Assembly: GCF_003711515.1 (NCBI RefSeq)
Contig: NW_021167080.1
Span: 5,164,346 to 5,228,345 of the forward strand
Source of the DNA: Sodiomyces alkalinus F11
Lineage: Eukaryota; Ascomycota; Sordariomycetes; Glomerellales; Plectosphaerellaceae
Direction of reading: 5' to 3'
DNA: 64,000 nt
In this document: positions 23,091-33,622 of the stretch, one piece after another
How the letters are laid out: the number at the start of each line of letters is the position of its first letter
Position numbering within the stretch: the stretch's first letter is position 1
Program-made: the position numbers and the translations under genes
Notes under the pieces: generated by a model
What the model was told of the DNA's origin: nothing
The model's input: the letters and a program-made list of their open reading frames with translations, nothing else
Database searches by the model: none

Positions 23091-23792
23091 ATGCAGTATT
23101 TCAGCTTCGCCGTTGCGGCTCTCGCCCTGTGCGCCCACGTCGTCGCCCAAGACGTCGTCTGTGGCAGGAACGAATACAGTCGCGAGGAAATCCAGGCCGC
23201 TGCCGACGCAGCCTGCGAACATTTTGAGAGCGGCACGACCGCCGGCCGGTCTACCTATCCGCACGCCTACCGCAACTTCGAGGGTTTCGAGTTCGACGGC
23301 ATTGATGGACCCTACCAAGGATTCCCTCTCCTTAGCTCTGGCCGCGTCTACACCGGAGGTGAGTTGCACCCGGGGAGGATAGGACAAGGACAGGTTCAAG
23401 AGGAGGAGGAGGAGGAGGAGAGGGGAGACGAGTGCTAGGGGGAAGTGCTCCTTCGACGGCGCGCGTGCTGACGCCGGAGATTTCATCAGGTCGCCCTGGC
23501 CCCGACCGGGTTATCATTACCGAGGACTGTGAGCTGGCCGGCCAGATCACCCACACAGGCGCGAGTGGCAACGGTTTCGTCGACTGCGACGGACAGATGT
23601 AGGTTTCTCCTGTTGGCTCCATCTTGAGTTCCGCCATGGGGGCCGCGGCTCTGCGGCAGGGACACTCGTTGCTAACGATTCAACAGAACTGCTAGGACCA
23701 CGGACCCGAACCAAGGTGCTCTCTCCAAACCCCAGACGAGTTATCTGCTCGTCGGAGTGTCCGCTGCCCTCGTGCTCGGCTTCCTAGGTTAA
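23091..23792 (+). CDS. secreted RNase T1/F1/N1-like protein with GPI-type C-terminal tail and altered catalytic Glu
   Basis: Three exons, 23091-23358, 23490-23598 and 23687-23792, join to 160 residues. Intron 2 has the branch site GCTAAC ten bases before its CAACAG acceptor. Residues 1-20 are a signal peptide ([20 protein letters not shown]). Residues 21-124 match fungal guanyl-specific RNases, which cleave RNA 3' of [14 protein letters not shown], then [23 protein letters not shown] and [14 protein letters not shown], with four cysteines (24, 42, 103, 122). Tyr56, His58, Arg96, His111 and Phe119 match family active-site residues. The general-base Glu, expected in a PYQEFP-type motif, is Gly77. 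Exon 3 adds a Ser/Pro/Asn linker and a hydrophobic end ([16 protein letters not shown]) typical of a GPI-attachment signal, which ordinary secreted T1-type enzymes lack. Weak residual activity, RNA binding or a wall-anchored role are all open. Confidence 0.88.
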
Positions 23793-24692
23793 CGAACGGA
23801 AGAATGGCCTGGGACATAGAAACAATAAAAGGAGGAGGGGCCATTGTTGCTAGAGCCAGATGGTGCTTAGTAGAGAATCAGAAGAGGGAAGCAGAGTATC
23901 AAGGCAGACACCATTTCAGCGTGGCCAAGAAAAGTTGGTGAGGATAAGAATCCCTCCCCAGATCACCACTAACGGCAGATACGAGGACACGCCGCCCATA
24001 CGGCTACAGAGAATTAAGCTAGCGCGTGTGATAGTTCGATGCCGAGGAACAAGTTTCCACCGACCAATAATACCAACAAGGGGTCCTAAGAACACTGTGG
24101 AGTATCTGTCGTCTCTGTCTCCCTTCCTACCAGTTACCATGCAAGGTAACCCGGATTTCGTAGTGTTGCCTTTCCAAGGTTCTCATGTCGCTATGCAAAG
24201 GATCGCCCGATTGCGCTTGAGACGGTGCGGGTGGAGTGATGCACAGGAACTGGTTCCCCTAGTCGGAGGCTACCGTACGGTTACGCTGTATCCGACAGTC
24301 CGTGCCCTTTACGTAACCGTAAAAGCTACGGTCCGTTCAATAGTCATCCCTGTTATTAGACAATGTGGCCCACAATTAAGAGAGACACCAATCACATGCT
24401 GTTTTATTCCCCTTATACAGTGTACTTCTTGGATTGCGGACCGTCATGTCTCCACACTCAACCTCTGCTGGGTGCGAAGCTTCCCTATTTGGGAGTGATA
24501 AGCAGCTTGTTAGTTCTCATGTGCATATCCAAGGTTGCGCCTGGTGAAGATGAAGCGACCAGCAGACTCTTATTTTCCTTTTTCCCATCTCCACCACTCT
24601 TTAATTCATCCTCGCCGAGTTCAAATCACTGGGAGGAATCAGATAATTAGGTCCCGAATCGACTTCAGTTACCATTTGAAAACAACGGCAAA
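23793..24692. other. spacer between the RNase-like and claudin-like genes
   Basis: Promoter region of the claudin-like gene. An open frame at 23860-24498 starts with ATG but uses AGA, GTA and TCA-type codons unlike the neighbouring genes and has no recognisable motif. Confidence 0.5.
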
Positions 24693-25571
24693 ATGACCCG
24701 GCCTTACGTTTACTACTCTGCTCTTGTGGCTTTCGTTGCTGGTAGGCCCCCTATTTCTCCTGGGGTTTTCCCCTCCTTTTTGTCGCAGCAATACACGTCC
24801 GCTCGGTGCCGTCATGGGTATTGTAGGACCAACAATCTGACTACGCAGAACCCTTGACCCCTCTATTTGGGAATCACCGCCGGCTACTTATGTCCAGCGA
24901 GGAATCTGAATAGGAAAATGGGCTAACACCAATATATCGCTGCAGCGACGGCCATGACCATCGCGTCCATTGCGATTCCGAATTGGATTTCTTACTCATC
25001 CACTTCGGTCGACGGCGAGACATACTCGAAGCACATCGGTCTACACAAAACCTGCTCAGATCTCAACGATCCGCCATGCCGCGTCTTCCCGACCGAGGAC
25101 CAATGCCAGGGCGACGAACGCTATTTCTGTGGCGTCTGGCGCACCATGGGCTTCCTTGCATCCTTCGCTACCGTCATCTATCTCGCCGGCATCGTCTCCT
25201 TTGTGGTGGTCATGGCAGGAGGCAAGTTCAAGCGCGAGGTTGGCTGGAAAGTGCTGAGCCCCCTGCTTCTCCTGGCCGCTCTTGTCGAATTTGTCATCAT
25301 GGGTGTCGTGGTACGACGTTCCTTCGGTATTTCCCTGTTATTTGTGTCGCCAGCGAGCTAATCAATACATCTGCCGCCTTTCCGCCGCCAGGTCTACATT
25401 TACAACAATGACGATCAGTTCACCGTTCCCGGCTGGGGCCTAGATACGTCTTGGTTCCTCTGCACTGTTAGCGCCTCCATTGCGGTGCTCTGCTCAGTAG
25501 GCCTGCTCCTTTCGGCCTACCTGCTTCCGCCCGAGGACGACTACGAGTTCCTGCAGGACCCTGTATCCTAG
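24693..25571 (+). CDS. claudin-like four-transmembrane protein, function unknown
   Basis: Three exons, 24693-24741, 24946-25310 and 25392-25571, join to 197 residues. The first intron has a clear branch site (GGCTAACACC) before CTGCAG. Helix 1 is at about 6-27 (YYSALVAFVAATAMTIASIA). A Cys-bearing outer loop follows, with IGLHKTCS and QCQGDERYFCGVWR. Helices 2 and 3 are about 85-110 and 120-140, then a short loop YIYNNDDQFTVPGW, and helix 4 is about 155-180. The tail ends acidic (PPEDDYEFLQDP). The PNW in helix 1, followed by a G-L-x-x-x-C loop, is reminiscent of claudin or Sur7/PalI-type proteins, which organise plasma-membrane domains; that is resemblance only. I recall similar uncharacterised proteins in other Pezizomycotina. 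Confidence 0.85.
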
Positions 25572-26516
25572 GCTCTGTCCGCCGAGGTCCTAGATTTTCT
25601 ACCAACATCTTCCATTTTCTCTGGTGGGCAGGGCCCATTGCTTTGCAATTTGCACCGTTTCATATGAGACAACGATCGTGGCGTTGGCGGGCGTCTGTCT
25701 TTCAGGGCTGCATCCTATTATGCGGCGCCTGATCTAATCGCCTTCAGATGCCACCACATGGCGTTTCAATGGGAATGGTCGAACGTAGTCTTTATCTTCC
25801 GGGGGGGGGGGGCTTTTTTTTTTCTTCTCCTTTTCCTTTTCTTCTCCCTTTACTACTCGGTATTGATGGGACGTTCAATACAGCCCTGGTAGCGATCTTC
25901 ATTCATATGCTTGTATTTGTCCTTTCCCAAGTATTTTCTGAGGTTCCTGGCTGGTGCATATCAGACGGGACCATGATAATTCTGATTAGGTGCGAGGGTG
26001 CGCAAGAGGAAGGGCAGTGCAGCAGTTAGCATATGCCACCCGTTCGTCGCGTTCCGATATCTGTGCCTTCTCTCCCGAATGACGTCAGGGACCATCAAAC
26101 CGACTGTCACTTCCTCCCAACCTGGAATTCTCGAGGGAGTACCTACCTCATCCCGAGAGAGTTCTGCCTCCGGCTTAGCTCCTCGTTTTTACTGGTGCTG
26201 ATGTTGCGAATGAGAGGTCACTCCCGTACGGAGTACAAGATGTGGTCCCCAGGTACCCTAGGTGCACCGTTCCTTGCCGGCGCTATCCGTTTGGATCACC
26301 CCGCGCCCGCCTGGGGTCTAAAACGTGCGGAGTACGGAGCAGGTAATTACCGTATGTACAGTGTAACCTGAGCTCTGACATCCACACGCACATTTGACCT
26401 CAACAAAGCTTCAACGCCTGTCTATACAATAGGTTCCGTTTCGCTCGGTCAAAGTAAGATTCTTACTGCTCGGGACTCATTTAGCTACGGTATACCACCC
26501 ACGTTAGCCCCTCGCA
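25572..26516. other. spacer upstream of the PhyH-family gene
   Basis: Includes a 12-base G run (25801-25812) directly followed by a T-rich tract on the plus strand, and short CGGAGTAC words near 26230 and 26330. No coding evidence. Confidence 0.5.
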
Positions 26517-27488
26517 ATGGCTACGGCGCAGCGCCACGAGACGGGGGGCTTGACCCCGGAACAGGTCGAGACCTTCTATCGCGACGGCTATCTCATCATT
26601 CCACAAGCCCTGACACCTTCCACCGTTGCCGCTTGTCTGGCTGAGACGCACCGCCTACTCGACTCCTTCTCCCTCGAAGACCACCCCATGACCCGCTTCT
26701 CAACGGGCCAGGAGGGCGCGGAGCACGTAGGTGACGATTATTTCCTCAGCTCGGGCGACAAGGTCCGCTTCTTCTTCGAGGAGGATGCCTTCGGCCCGGA
26801 CGGCAGTTTGATTAAGCCCAAAGCCCGCGCCGTCAACAAGATCGGCCACTACCTGCACGAACTCTCCGCTCCCTTCCGCGCCATCACCCGCCCGGACCCC
26901 GCCGCCGGGGAAACCTCGCAGCCCGTCCGTCCCGCCGCCGTCGCCCGCGCACTCGGGTTTCGCGACCCCCGTTGCCTCCAGAGCATGGTCATCTGCAAGC
27001 AGCCCGAGATAGGCGGCGCCGTGCCCCCGCATCAGGACTCGACATTCCTCTACACCGACCCTCCCTCCGCCGTCGGCTTCTGGTACGCCCTCGAGGACGC
27101 CACGCTCGCGAACGGCTGCCTTAGCTTCCTGCCCGGCTCGCACCGCGGGGCGCCTATCCGCCAGCGCCTCGTGCGTCGCGAGCAAGGGGGCGTCGCCGTC
27201 GGGACCGATATGGTCGCCAACGAGGGCACGCGGTTTCCTCCCGGAGACGAGTACGCCGAGAAGGGCGGCGAAGGCACAGAAACGGCGTATGTCCCTGGCG
27301 AGGTGAAGGCTGGCGATCTCGTCTTAATACACGGCAATCTGTTGCACAAGAGCGAGAAGAACACGAGCCAGAAGGGAAGAATCATATACACCTTCCATGC
27401 CATCGAGCAGGACGGCACAAAGTACGACGAGTGGAACTGGTTGCAGCCTCCGGAGCAGGGATTCACAAGATTATACGCTTCGTCGTAA
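26517..27488 (+). CDS. phytanoyl-CoA dioxygenase (PhyH) family protein, PHYHD1-like
   Basis: A single exon of 323 residues, about the length of human PHYHD1. These are Fe(II)/2-oxoglutarate dioxygenases. The start region GLTPEQVETFYRDGYLIIPQAL is the typical PhyH N-terminus. The iron triad is visible: His and Asp in PPHQDSTFLY (about residues 174-177) and the distal His in LIHGNLLHKS. The 2-oxoglutarate-binding Arg is in KGRIIYTFH. GFWYALEDATLANGCLSFLPGSHR is the conserved core strand region. No peroxisomal PTS1 is present (it ends YASS), so it is probably cytosolic. The substrate cannot be deduced; PHYHD1-type enzymes are poorly characterised. It converges with the WKF gene, with only about 200 bases between stops. 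Confidence 0.92.
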   Translation: MATAQRHETGGLTPEQVETFYRDGYLIIPQALTPSTVAACLAETHRLLDSFSLEDHPMTRFSTGQEGAEHVGDDYFLSSGDKVRFFFEEDAFGPDGSLIKPKARAVNKIGHYLHELSAPFRAITRPDPAAGETSQPVRPAAVARALGFRDPRCLQSMVICKQPEIGGAVPPHQDSTFLYTDPPSAVGFWYALEDATLANGCLSFLPGSHRGAPIRQRLVRREQGGVAVGTDMVANEGTRFPPGDEYAEKGGEGTETAYVPGEVKAGDLVLIHGNLLHKSEKNTSQKGRIIYTFHAIEQDGTKYDEWNWLQPPEQGFTRLYASS

Positions 27489-27689
27489 GACTTTCACGAC
27501 AAACCGAGCTGCTTTCTGGGGACCTGGGAACTCGTCGTTAGGGGAAGGGGGTATCCTTATCTGTCCATTGCTAGAAATTGCCCACCTACAAGGTGGTGTC
27601 TAAAGGTCTAACTCTACAATTAATGAGTTTCCACCATCCGAAGTCCAATTAACTGTTCATCAGTTCCTGATCTTTGGATCGAGAACCTT

Positions 27690-29069
27690 TCACCTCGCCT
27701 TCTTCAACTGAGCCCCTCTCGCTTTGCTAGGCAGCTCATCTTCACTATCCGACGAATCCTCCGACGATTCGGCTTCGGTCTCCTCATCCGACGAGTCGGC
27801 GGAATCACTGCTCGATGTATCATCGTCGTCCGCGGAATCGCCGCCGTCCTCGTCCGACGAACTGCCGTCTGTGCCGCTTCCACTGCCGCTGGCATCGGAC
27901 CCCGAATCGCTCTCGGAATCGGAATCAGAATCAGAATCCGACGACGACTCGTCCGAACTCGTGTCATCAGCCATGACGCGCACCTTGCGCCGCCGCGCGC
28001 GTGGCAGGGGCAGAGTCTCATTCTCCAGTTTCGGCAGCCGCTGCCGCTCGTCCACCCGGGCGACATTTTGCGGCGGCGGCGCCGGCGTCGACGACTCGCT
28101 GGTGGCCGTGGTCTTGGAGGTTTCCGTGGTGGTCGTCGTTTCAGCATCGCTGTCTGTGCTGTCCTCGCTTTCTGACAAATCCTCCAGTATCAATTCGGCC
28201 CGCATCCGCTTCACGACCCTCTGGGTGACAGCGTTGTCCAGATTTCGAGACACGAACTCGACCTCGTCGAACCTCTTCCTCTTTGACCCCCCAGCTCCGG
28301 TGTCTAGCCTCTTAAAGCTTTCGACGAGAGCTTCATACTCGGCCTGCTTGGAATCGGGGTCTGCAGTCCCCTCCGGAAACCCTTCCTTGCCCCGCGCGGC
28401 ATCGTCTTCTTTCCGGACCTCCATCGCCACCTCCCTCAGTCGCTGTCGCGTGTACCCTTTCAAGTCTCGAATGTACTCGTAGAACGTCTCGATGTCTTCG
28501 GACGGGATAGCGTCGGGCCGGAAGGCCCGCTTCACCAACAGAGTCTGGTGGTTCTTGTTGAACTTCCAGCTGTCCCGGGACGTCTTCCACGCCTTGAGGT
28601 AGGCTAGGGCCGGCTTGATATCCGCTTCTGGCTGAGATTTCTTTTGTTTCTTCGGCGCCGACGCCTTCACGGCCTGTTTCTTCGACGGCGTCTTGATGCC
28701 GTTGCGCTCCGCCAGGGCAGGGAGGCCGGGTTTCGTGTCTTCGGCGAAGGAGACGGACTTTTGTTTCTTTAGAGTGGGAGTGGCAGAGGAGGCCGCGTCG
28801 CTCGTGCGGGCCTTTTTGTAAGGTGAAGCCGCCGCAGGAGGGGAATCCGTGGAATTTTCAGGCAATTTTCGTTTGGTGGTCACAGCCGAGGCGTTGACGC
28901 CCAGATTCTGAGTTCCTGCCCAGTTGGGCCGCGATCCTCCTGGTGTGGAAGAGGGGGGCCCACTGCTTCCAATGTCTGTACCTCCTGCTGCTGCAGGCTG
29001 TTGCTTAAGTTTGAGGCCCAATCGCTTCCAGGCCGGCACCCGCTGGGTGCTATTCGTGGAGGACGACAT
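27690..29069 (-). CDS. WKF-domain protein with acidic serine-rich tail, probably nucleolar
   Basis: An intronless frame of 459 residues starts at MSSSTNSTQRVPAWKRLGLK; the same frame is open upstream but with no earlier ATG supported. After a basic, Ser/Pro-rich first 170 residues comes the WKF domain (about 185-260): LAYLKAWKTSRDSWKFNKNH, QTLLVKRAF, then IETFYEYIRDLKGYTRQRL. This is the signature shared with human C7orf50 and related small nuclear proteins. The last ~130 residues are an SSD/SSE-rich acidic stretch ending in a basic tip (KARGAQLKKAR), as in nucleolar chaperone-like proteins. The role is uncertain; ribosome biogenesis is a reasonable guess from the family and composition. The acidic tail alone could be mistaken for Srp40/Nopp140, but the SRP40 C-terminal domain is absent. 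Confidence 0.82.
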   Translation of the reverse strand: MSSSTNSTQRVPAWKRLGLKLKQQPAAAGGTDIGSSGPPSSTPGGSRPNWAGTQNLGVNASAVTTKRKLPENSTDSPPAAASPYKKARTSDAASSATPTLKKQKSVSFAEDTKPGLPALAERNGIKTPSKKQAVKASAPKKQKKSQPEADIKPALAYLKAWKTSRDSWKFNKNHQTLLVKRAFRPDAIPSEDIETFYEYIRDLKGYTRQRLREVAMEVRKEDDAARGKEGFPEGTADPDSKQAEYEALVESFKRLDTGAGGSKRKRFDEVEFVSRNLDNAVTQRVVKRMRAELILEDLSESEDSTDSDAETTTTTETSKTTATSESSTPAPPPQNVARVDERQRLPKLENETLPLPRARRRKVRVMADDTSSDESSSDSDSDSDSESDSGSDASGSGSGTDGSSSDEDGGDSADDDDTSSSDSADSSDEETEAESSEDSSDSEDELPSKARGAQLKKAR

Positions 29070-29943
29070 GTTCTTGTTGATAGCGGCCACGCTGGTTCCC
29101 TCCGACACGCTTCTGCCGAGTTCTGATTGACAATATCGGAATGGAGGGGCAGTTATGTGCGTTCCTGGCTGAGAAGACAGGCGGAAGAAATTTGTAGCCA
29201 AGTGCTTTTAGCTGCAGCTAATATGTGGAATGCCGTTATGTCGCTGGCATGGAAAGCCGCCTTCTGATTCCTCCCAATTGTATGCTTCCACTCCACACAA
29301 ACAGAATTTGCTGGGCATGGGTAAGGGTGGGGCCGTGTTTGGCGTAGCTGTACAGAGTACGTTGTACAGTCTTGCTCGTAGCTGGCGGAGAATCTTCGGT
29401 GGGATATTTCCTGTCTGTAGGTACCTTACCTTAAGGTAGGTGCCTTTGGAAGCAGAGTACCTTAATTATAAGGTAGGGATTCAAGTACCAGTTCTCGCAG
29501 GCTCAGTCTACCCAATTGGAAATCCACGGATACGCATATAACTTCTATTTCCATGTTACCTTACTAGGAGAAATATAAGTACGAAAGTAAAAGAAGAAGA
29601 AAAATAGGTTAAAAAAAGAAGAAAAAGAATTGACAGTTCGGGATATCAAGAAGTACAAAGTAGTGGGCTGATTACATAATGAACGTTAGGATGTCCATAT
29701 ACTGAGATCTTATTGGACAGGGAAGTTGGCACGCAAACTGAACGACTAACCTGTGCTCCAGGCAAGCTAGCCAACGCGTCGATGCTGGAGCTCATCCAAG
29801 CTCTCTCCCACAACGTCAACCGACATCCGACATCCATCGCTCGACCGATACCCGCAGCACTCCTCCACATTAAGCGACTGCCCATAAATCCAAAGAAACT
29901 ATACACCTTCAGCGATCGGCTTGTCCGTTGAAATACATTCACC
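29070..29943. other. divergent promoter region between the WKF and proteasome alpha-1 genes
   Basis: Contains a cluster of TACCTTAAGGTA-type words (29420-29480) and an A-rich purine stretch (29583-29630). A 72-codon frame at 29713-29931 ends just before the proteasome ATG and has no family resemblance. Confidence 0.45.
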
Positions 29944-31080
29944 ATGTCGGGTTCGTCATGTCAACTCGGCTGGTCTTGATCTGGCATTGTTGCTAACAGC
30001 CTCATCTTTCTCATAGGCGGCTCAGCTTACGACCGACACATCACGATCTTCTCCGAGCAGGGGAGATTGTACCAAGTCGGTATGGCTACCCATCTCTACC
30101 TTTACCCCGCGACCTTATTTTGTGCTTGCGAGCCAGCCGGAATAAGCGACTACCACTTGACCTGATCTGCTCGAAACCGACGAACAAAGTGGGAGCTGAC
30201 GACCGAATGCGACAGAATATGCCTTCAAGGCAATTACAGCCGCGAATATCATGTCCATAGGTATTAGGGGCAAGGACTGTGCTGTTGTTCTCTCCCAGAA
30301 GAAGGTTCCGGTACGTCGCCGCACAAGCCATCGTGGGGTCGTCTTCGACAAGGATCAGTAAACTGACAAACATACCAAGGATAAACTCATCGATCCCTCC
30401 TCAGTCTCCCACATTTTCCGTCTCTCCCCCTCGGTGGGATGCGTCATGACAGGTTCCATCGCCGATGCTCGCGCTTTCGCACAGCGTGCCCAGTCGGAGG
30501 CCGCGGATTTCCGGTACAAGTATGGGTATGAAATGCCCTGCGACGCTTTGGCCAAGCGGCTGGCCAACATCAGCCAAGTCTACACACAACGGGTGAGTCA
30601 AGACACGGGTTGGGAAGAGATGCGGAGAGCCGGGAGGAAAAGTTCGGCGCCTCAGCGGACCGTACTGACGGGTATTTTAAAAAAAAATTGTAGGCCTACA
30701 TGAGACCCTACGGAGTAGCGACGACTCTTATCTCGGTGGACTCGGAGTTCGGGCCCCAACTGTACAAGACGGACCCGGCCGGCTACTACATCGGCTATAA
30801 GGGCACGGCTGCGGGCCCCAAACAGCAAGAGGCCCTCAACCATCTGGAGAAGAAGCTTCGCAGCAAGGACTGCGCCCCTGGGACGTGGGAAGATGTTGTG
30901 GAACTCGCCATCACCACGCTTAGCAACGTTCTCAGCGTGGACTTTAAGAAGAACGAGATCGAGATTGGCATCGTCGGCGGACCTCGAGCAGACGGCAAGG
31001 AGGGAACAGATACCACGTTCAGGACACTGAGCGAGGACGAGATTGAAGAGCGGCTTCAGGCGATTGCGGAGAAGGATTGA
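29944..31080 (+). CDS. SCL1: 20S proteasome subunit alpha-1 (Scl1/PSMA6)
   Basis: Five exons, 29944-29950, 30017-30079, 30216-30310, 30380-30592 and 30694-31080, give 254 residues. Only seven coding bases (ATGTCGG) lie in the first exon, whose donor is the unusual GTTCGT; the acceptor is preceded by GCTAAC. The alpha-type N-terminus [20 protein letters not shown] forms the gate over the proteolytic chamber. Further alpha-1 landmarks are [45 protein letters not shown] and [20 protein letters not shown]. The subunit is non-catalytic, lacking an N-terminal Thr. The order of blocks and the YDRHIT start identify alpha-1 rather than the other six alpha subunits. Confidence 0.95.
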
Positions 31081-33622
31081 GCGGAGGGAGCCTATCTCAG
31101 GTGAAAGCTCTTTTCTTGTCTTCGCATTGGAGGTGTCCTTGGGGTGCCCCTTGGAGGCTCGGTGAGGTGAACTGAATGAAGCGCCATGCAAACCGAGCAG
31201 CTGGGCAAAGTCAGGGCCTCTGTCTCGGACGGTCCAGGCGTAGGGATTCGGTGCTGTACTACTAGCCGTACATGATGAGCGGTTTAGATGAAAGAATCAA
31301 TGACTTTCCAACCCCCCTGTGCATTATGGTCTCCCTGTCGTGTAACTGTTAACTTTTGTTGAGCAAGCACCAAGCCAAAATGAATGGCTGAGGCAAATTT
31401 TGGCTCGGCTGACTGTAGCTGCTTACCCCGAGTCTCGGACCAGGAGACTTGATTTTGGTTTGTTGCAGGGCGGGCTGCTTTTGTCGTCTCGTATTATGAG
31501 AGGGGTTGCAGGTTGGGGAGGATGAAACGTGAATTCAAAACGAATAGAGTGCGCCTGTTAAGGCTGCTTTCGCGTTCCACGGCAGATGTCAGGCGAAGGG
31601 AAAGGAAAGTGCGCAATAGGATTGATTACGAGAGGGTTCACAGGGCAGCCAGTCACTATGCAAGGAGATATTTCCGTCTGGGGGCAAGGCATCTGCAGCA
31701 TACGGGAGGTGGCAATAATTCTGGTTCAGTGAGAAGGAGCGGATTATCTCATTCGCAACGAGAGTAAAGCAATGATCCTGTTGGAGGCCCGGAAATGGCG
31801 ACGGATTGGCGAGTGGTTAATAAAAAGGGACATGCAGAGGAGGAGAAACATGAGATTTGTTGATGATCCTCGGGCCTATTACTGTCGTATAATCCTTCTT
31901 GCTCCCCTGCTCTCCTCGTGGTGATCGCCGTGATCCTTGGGATAAGACAAGATAAGGGGTCGGGTCCGATCGAGACAGTGCAAGGGGAACCAGCTGGGCA
32001 TGCGTCAGCCATGGCCGGAACGGAGGGAGCAAGAGACAAGGTAAACGAAAGAACGAGAGAACGAGAGAACGAGAGAAAGAGAGAAAGAGAGAAATAGAGA
32101 AAGAGAAAGGAGTGAAACCGCAAACAAATCCGCAAGCCAGTCATAAGAGCGATATCGTCTGGACACATAGGTAACTTAATTTATGATACTGCATCCCAAT
32201 GCATGGTGTCCCCCAAAAATCACTCGTTTAAATCGCTGGCCTTCAGCTGGTCCAGGTTCCCGGTGCCGGTCCTGGGCTTGACCGCTCGGCGATTGGTTCA
32301 CGTTCTGCTGGGAGGGACACACCAGTGTGGTCTTTCCGATGCATGCAAGGCCCCAGCCCCCTACCGAATCGGGGTACTTGGCGGGATTGCGGGGCGCTGG
32401 TTCTTCCGGAAAGTCCAGCGGTCTTACGTTGTTGTACTTCGTAGGTCTTTAGGTTGTCAAAGAATGAGCCAAATCCTTGCGGTCCCCCATTTTGATGATG
32501 GGCATGCCCTATATTGCTCACCGCATGTACCTTTACTTTACCTTGTACGGATACGTATTCGTGTTTCATCCAATGCCCCCCCCCCCATTCATTGAGAATC
32601 CCCAGTCAAAGTCATCTCCGCGAGTAAGAATTCCATAAGCTTTTTGGTTCATGAACCCCCATCGCACTCCCTTCTGCACTCCTTCTACCCGTACAACTAC
32701 ACAACCCCCTCGGCCGTCAACCGTCTACGTTCAAACCCCTTGTCTACCTTGGTCTAACTCCACCGCCCTCCTCCCCCCCCTTCCCCAACCATCTGAACAT
32801 GTCATACCCGCCGACTTGTCTGTCCAATGTGACCCGGCCCATCTATCATATCTCCACCCTCAGAACAATCCCTTCCCCTTTTCCCTATCTCTCGTAGCCA
32901 TGACCCCGGCCCGCCTTGTGCGGGACACGAGTGATTATTCTCCTGCGTCAGTGCCATGAAGGCGCCAGGCCTCCCGGACGCCGGTCAACCATTGACAGCA
33001 CGAGACGGGGGGTCGGACGACATGTCAACGTGCAGGCTAGCTCGCAGCTTGTCAAGAGCCTCTTCATCCCAGGTACGTGAGGAGCATCATGTCTTTCCCG
33101 ATTCGGTGTTGTGTCTGGTACTCTTTGGCCATTGCAGCCTTTCGACTGGCGACAGGTCTTCCTGGGCTCATGCAACCCTATGGGGCATCTTCCGTCTTGC
33201 CATCTGTGATGCTCCATTCCATGGCGCGGTCCCCTGGGCCAGATTCGGTTGAGTTTCTCCTCGAAGAGAACAAGGCTGGGGGGAAAGGGCCCCTTTTCCT
33301 ATACTCATTTCAAGACTATGTGCCGGTTACGAGACCTTTGGGAGGCCTTCGGACCGCCATATACAAAAGGCATCTCCATCTCCCCCTCTCCAGCCTGGTG
33401 CTCTGATGGGAGTAGGGCTGCGAGATCGTCAAGTGGGTTAATATCTCGCCGACTATCACATACCGCCTTGTCATTCTTTTTGCTGGTCCAGCGGTCGTCT
33501 TTTTCTCTCACTCGTTCCAATCGTTCTTCATATCAAACTGTATTATATTACCATTGCGTCTTGACATTTTCGACTTTTAATTTTCCGATACGATCTCTTT
33601 CTTGGCCATATCACTCGCTGCC
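31081..33622. other. 2.5 kb spacer between proteasome alpha-1 and the unknown fungal gene
   Basis: Mostly featureless. A purine-rich repeat lies at 32044-32110, and a C run at 32577-32584. Small open frames (31513-31767, 32203-32595, 32651-32959) lack recognisable domains or splice support. Confidence 0.5.
32044..32110. repeat. imperfect GAACGAGA purine repeat
   Basis: Tandem GAACGAGA units grade into GAAAGAGA units on the plus strand. This is a simple-sequence minisatellite in a gene-free stretch. Confidence 0.8.

Noticed and set aside
15251..23792. Secondary-metabolite or transferred gene cluster around the sugar isomerase
   Set aside because: No synthase, P450, transporter or pathway regulator occurs nearby; neighbours are cytokinesis and secreted-protein genes with their own promoters.
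23860..24498. 212-codon open frame with ATG between the RNase-like and claudin-like genes
   Set aside because: Codon choice (AGA, GTA, TCA, ATA) is unlike the GC-rich-third-position neighbours, there are no recognisable motifs or signal, and it lies where the next promoter should be.
27690..28150. Srp40/Nopp140 identity for the acidic serine-rich protein
   Set aside because: The SRP40 C-terminal domain is missing and a WKF domain is present instead.
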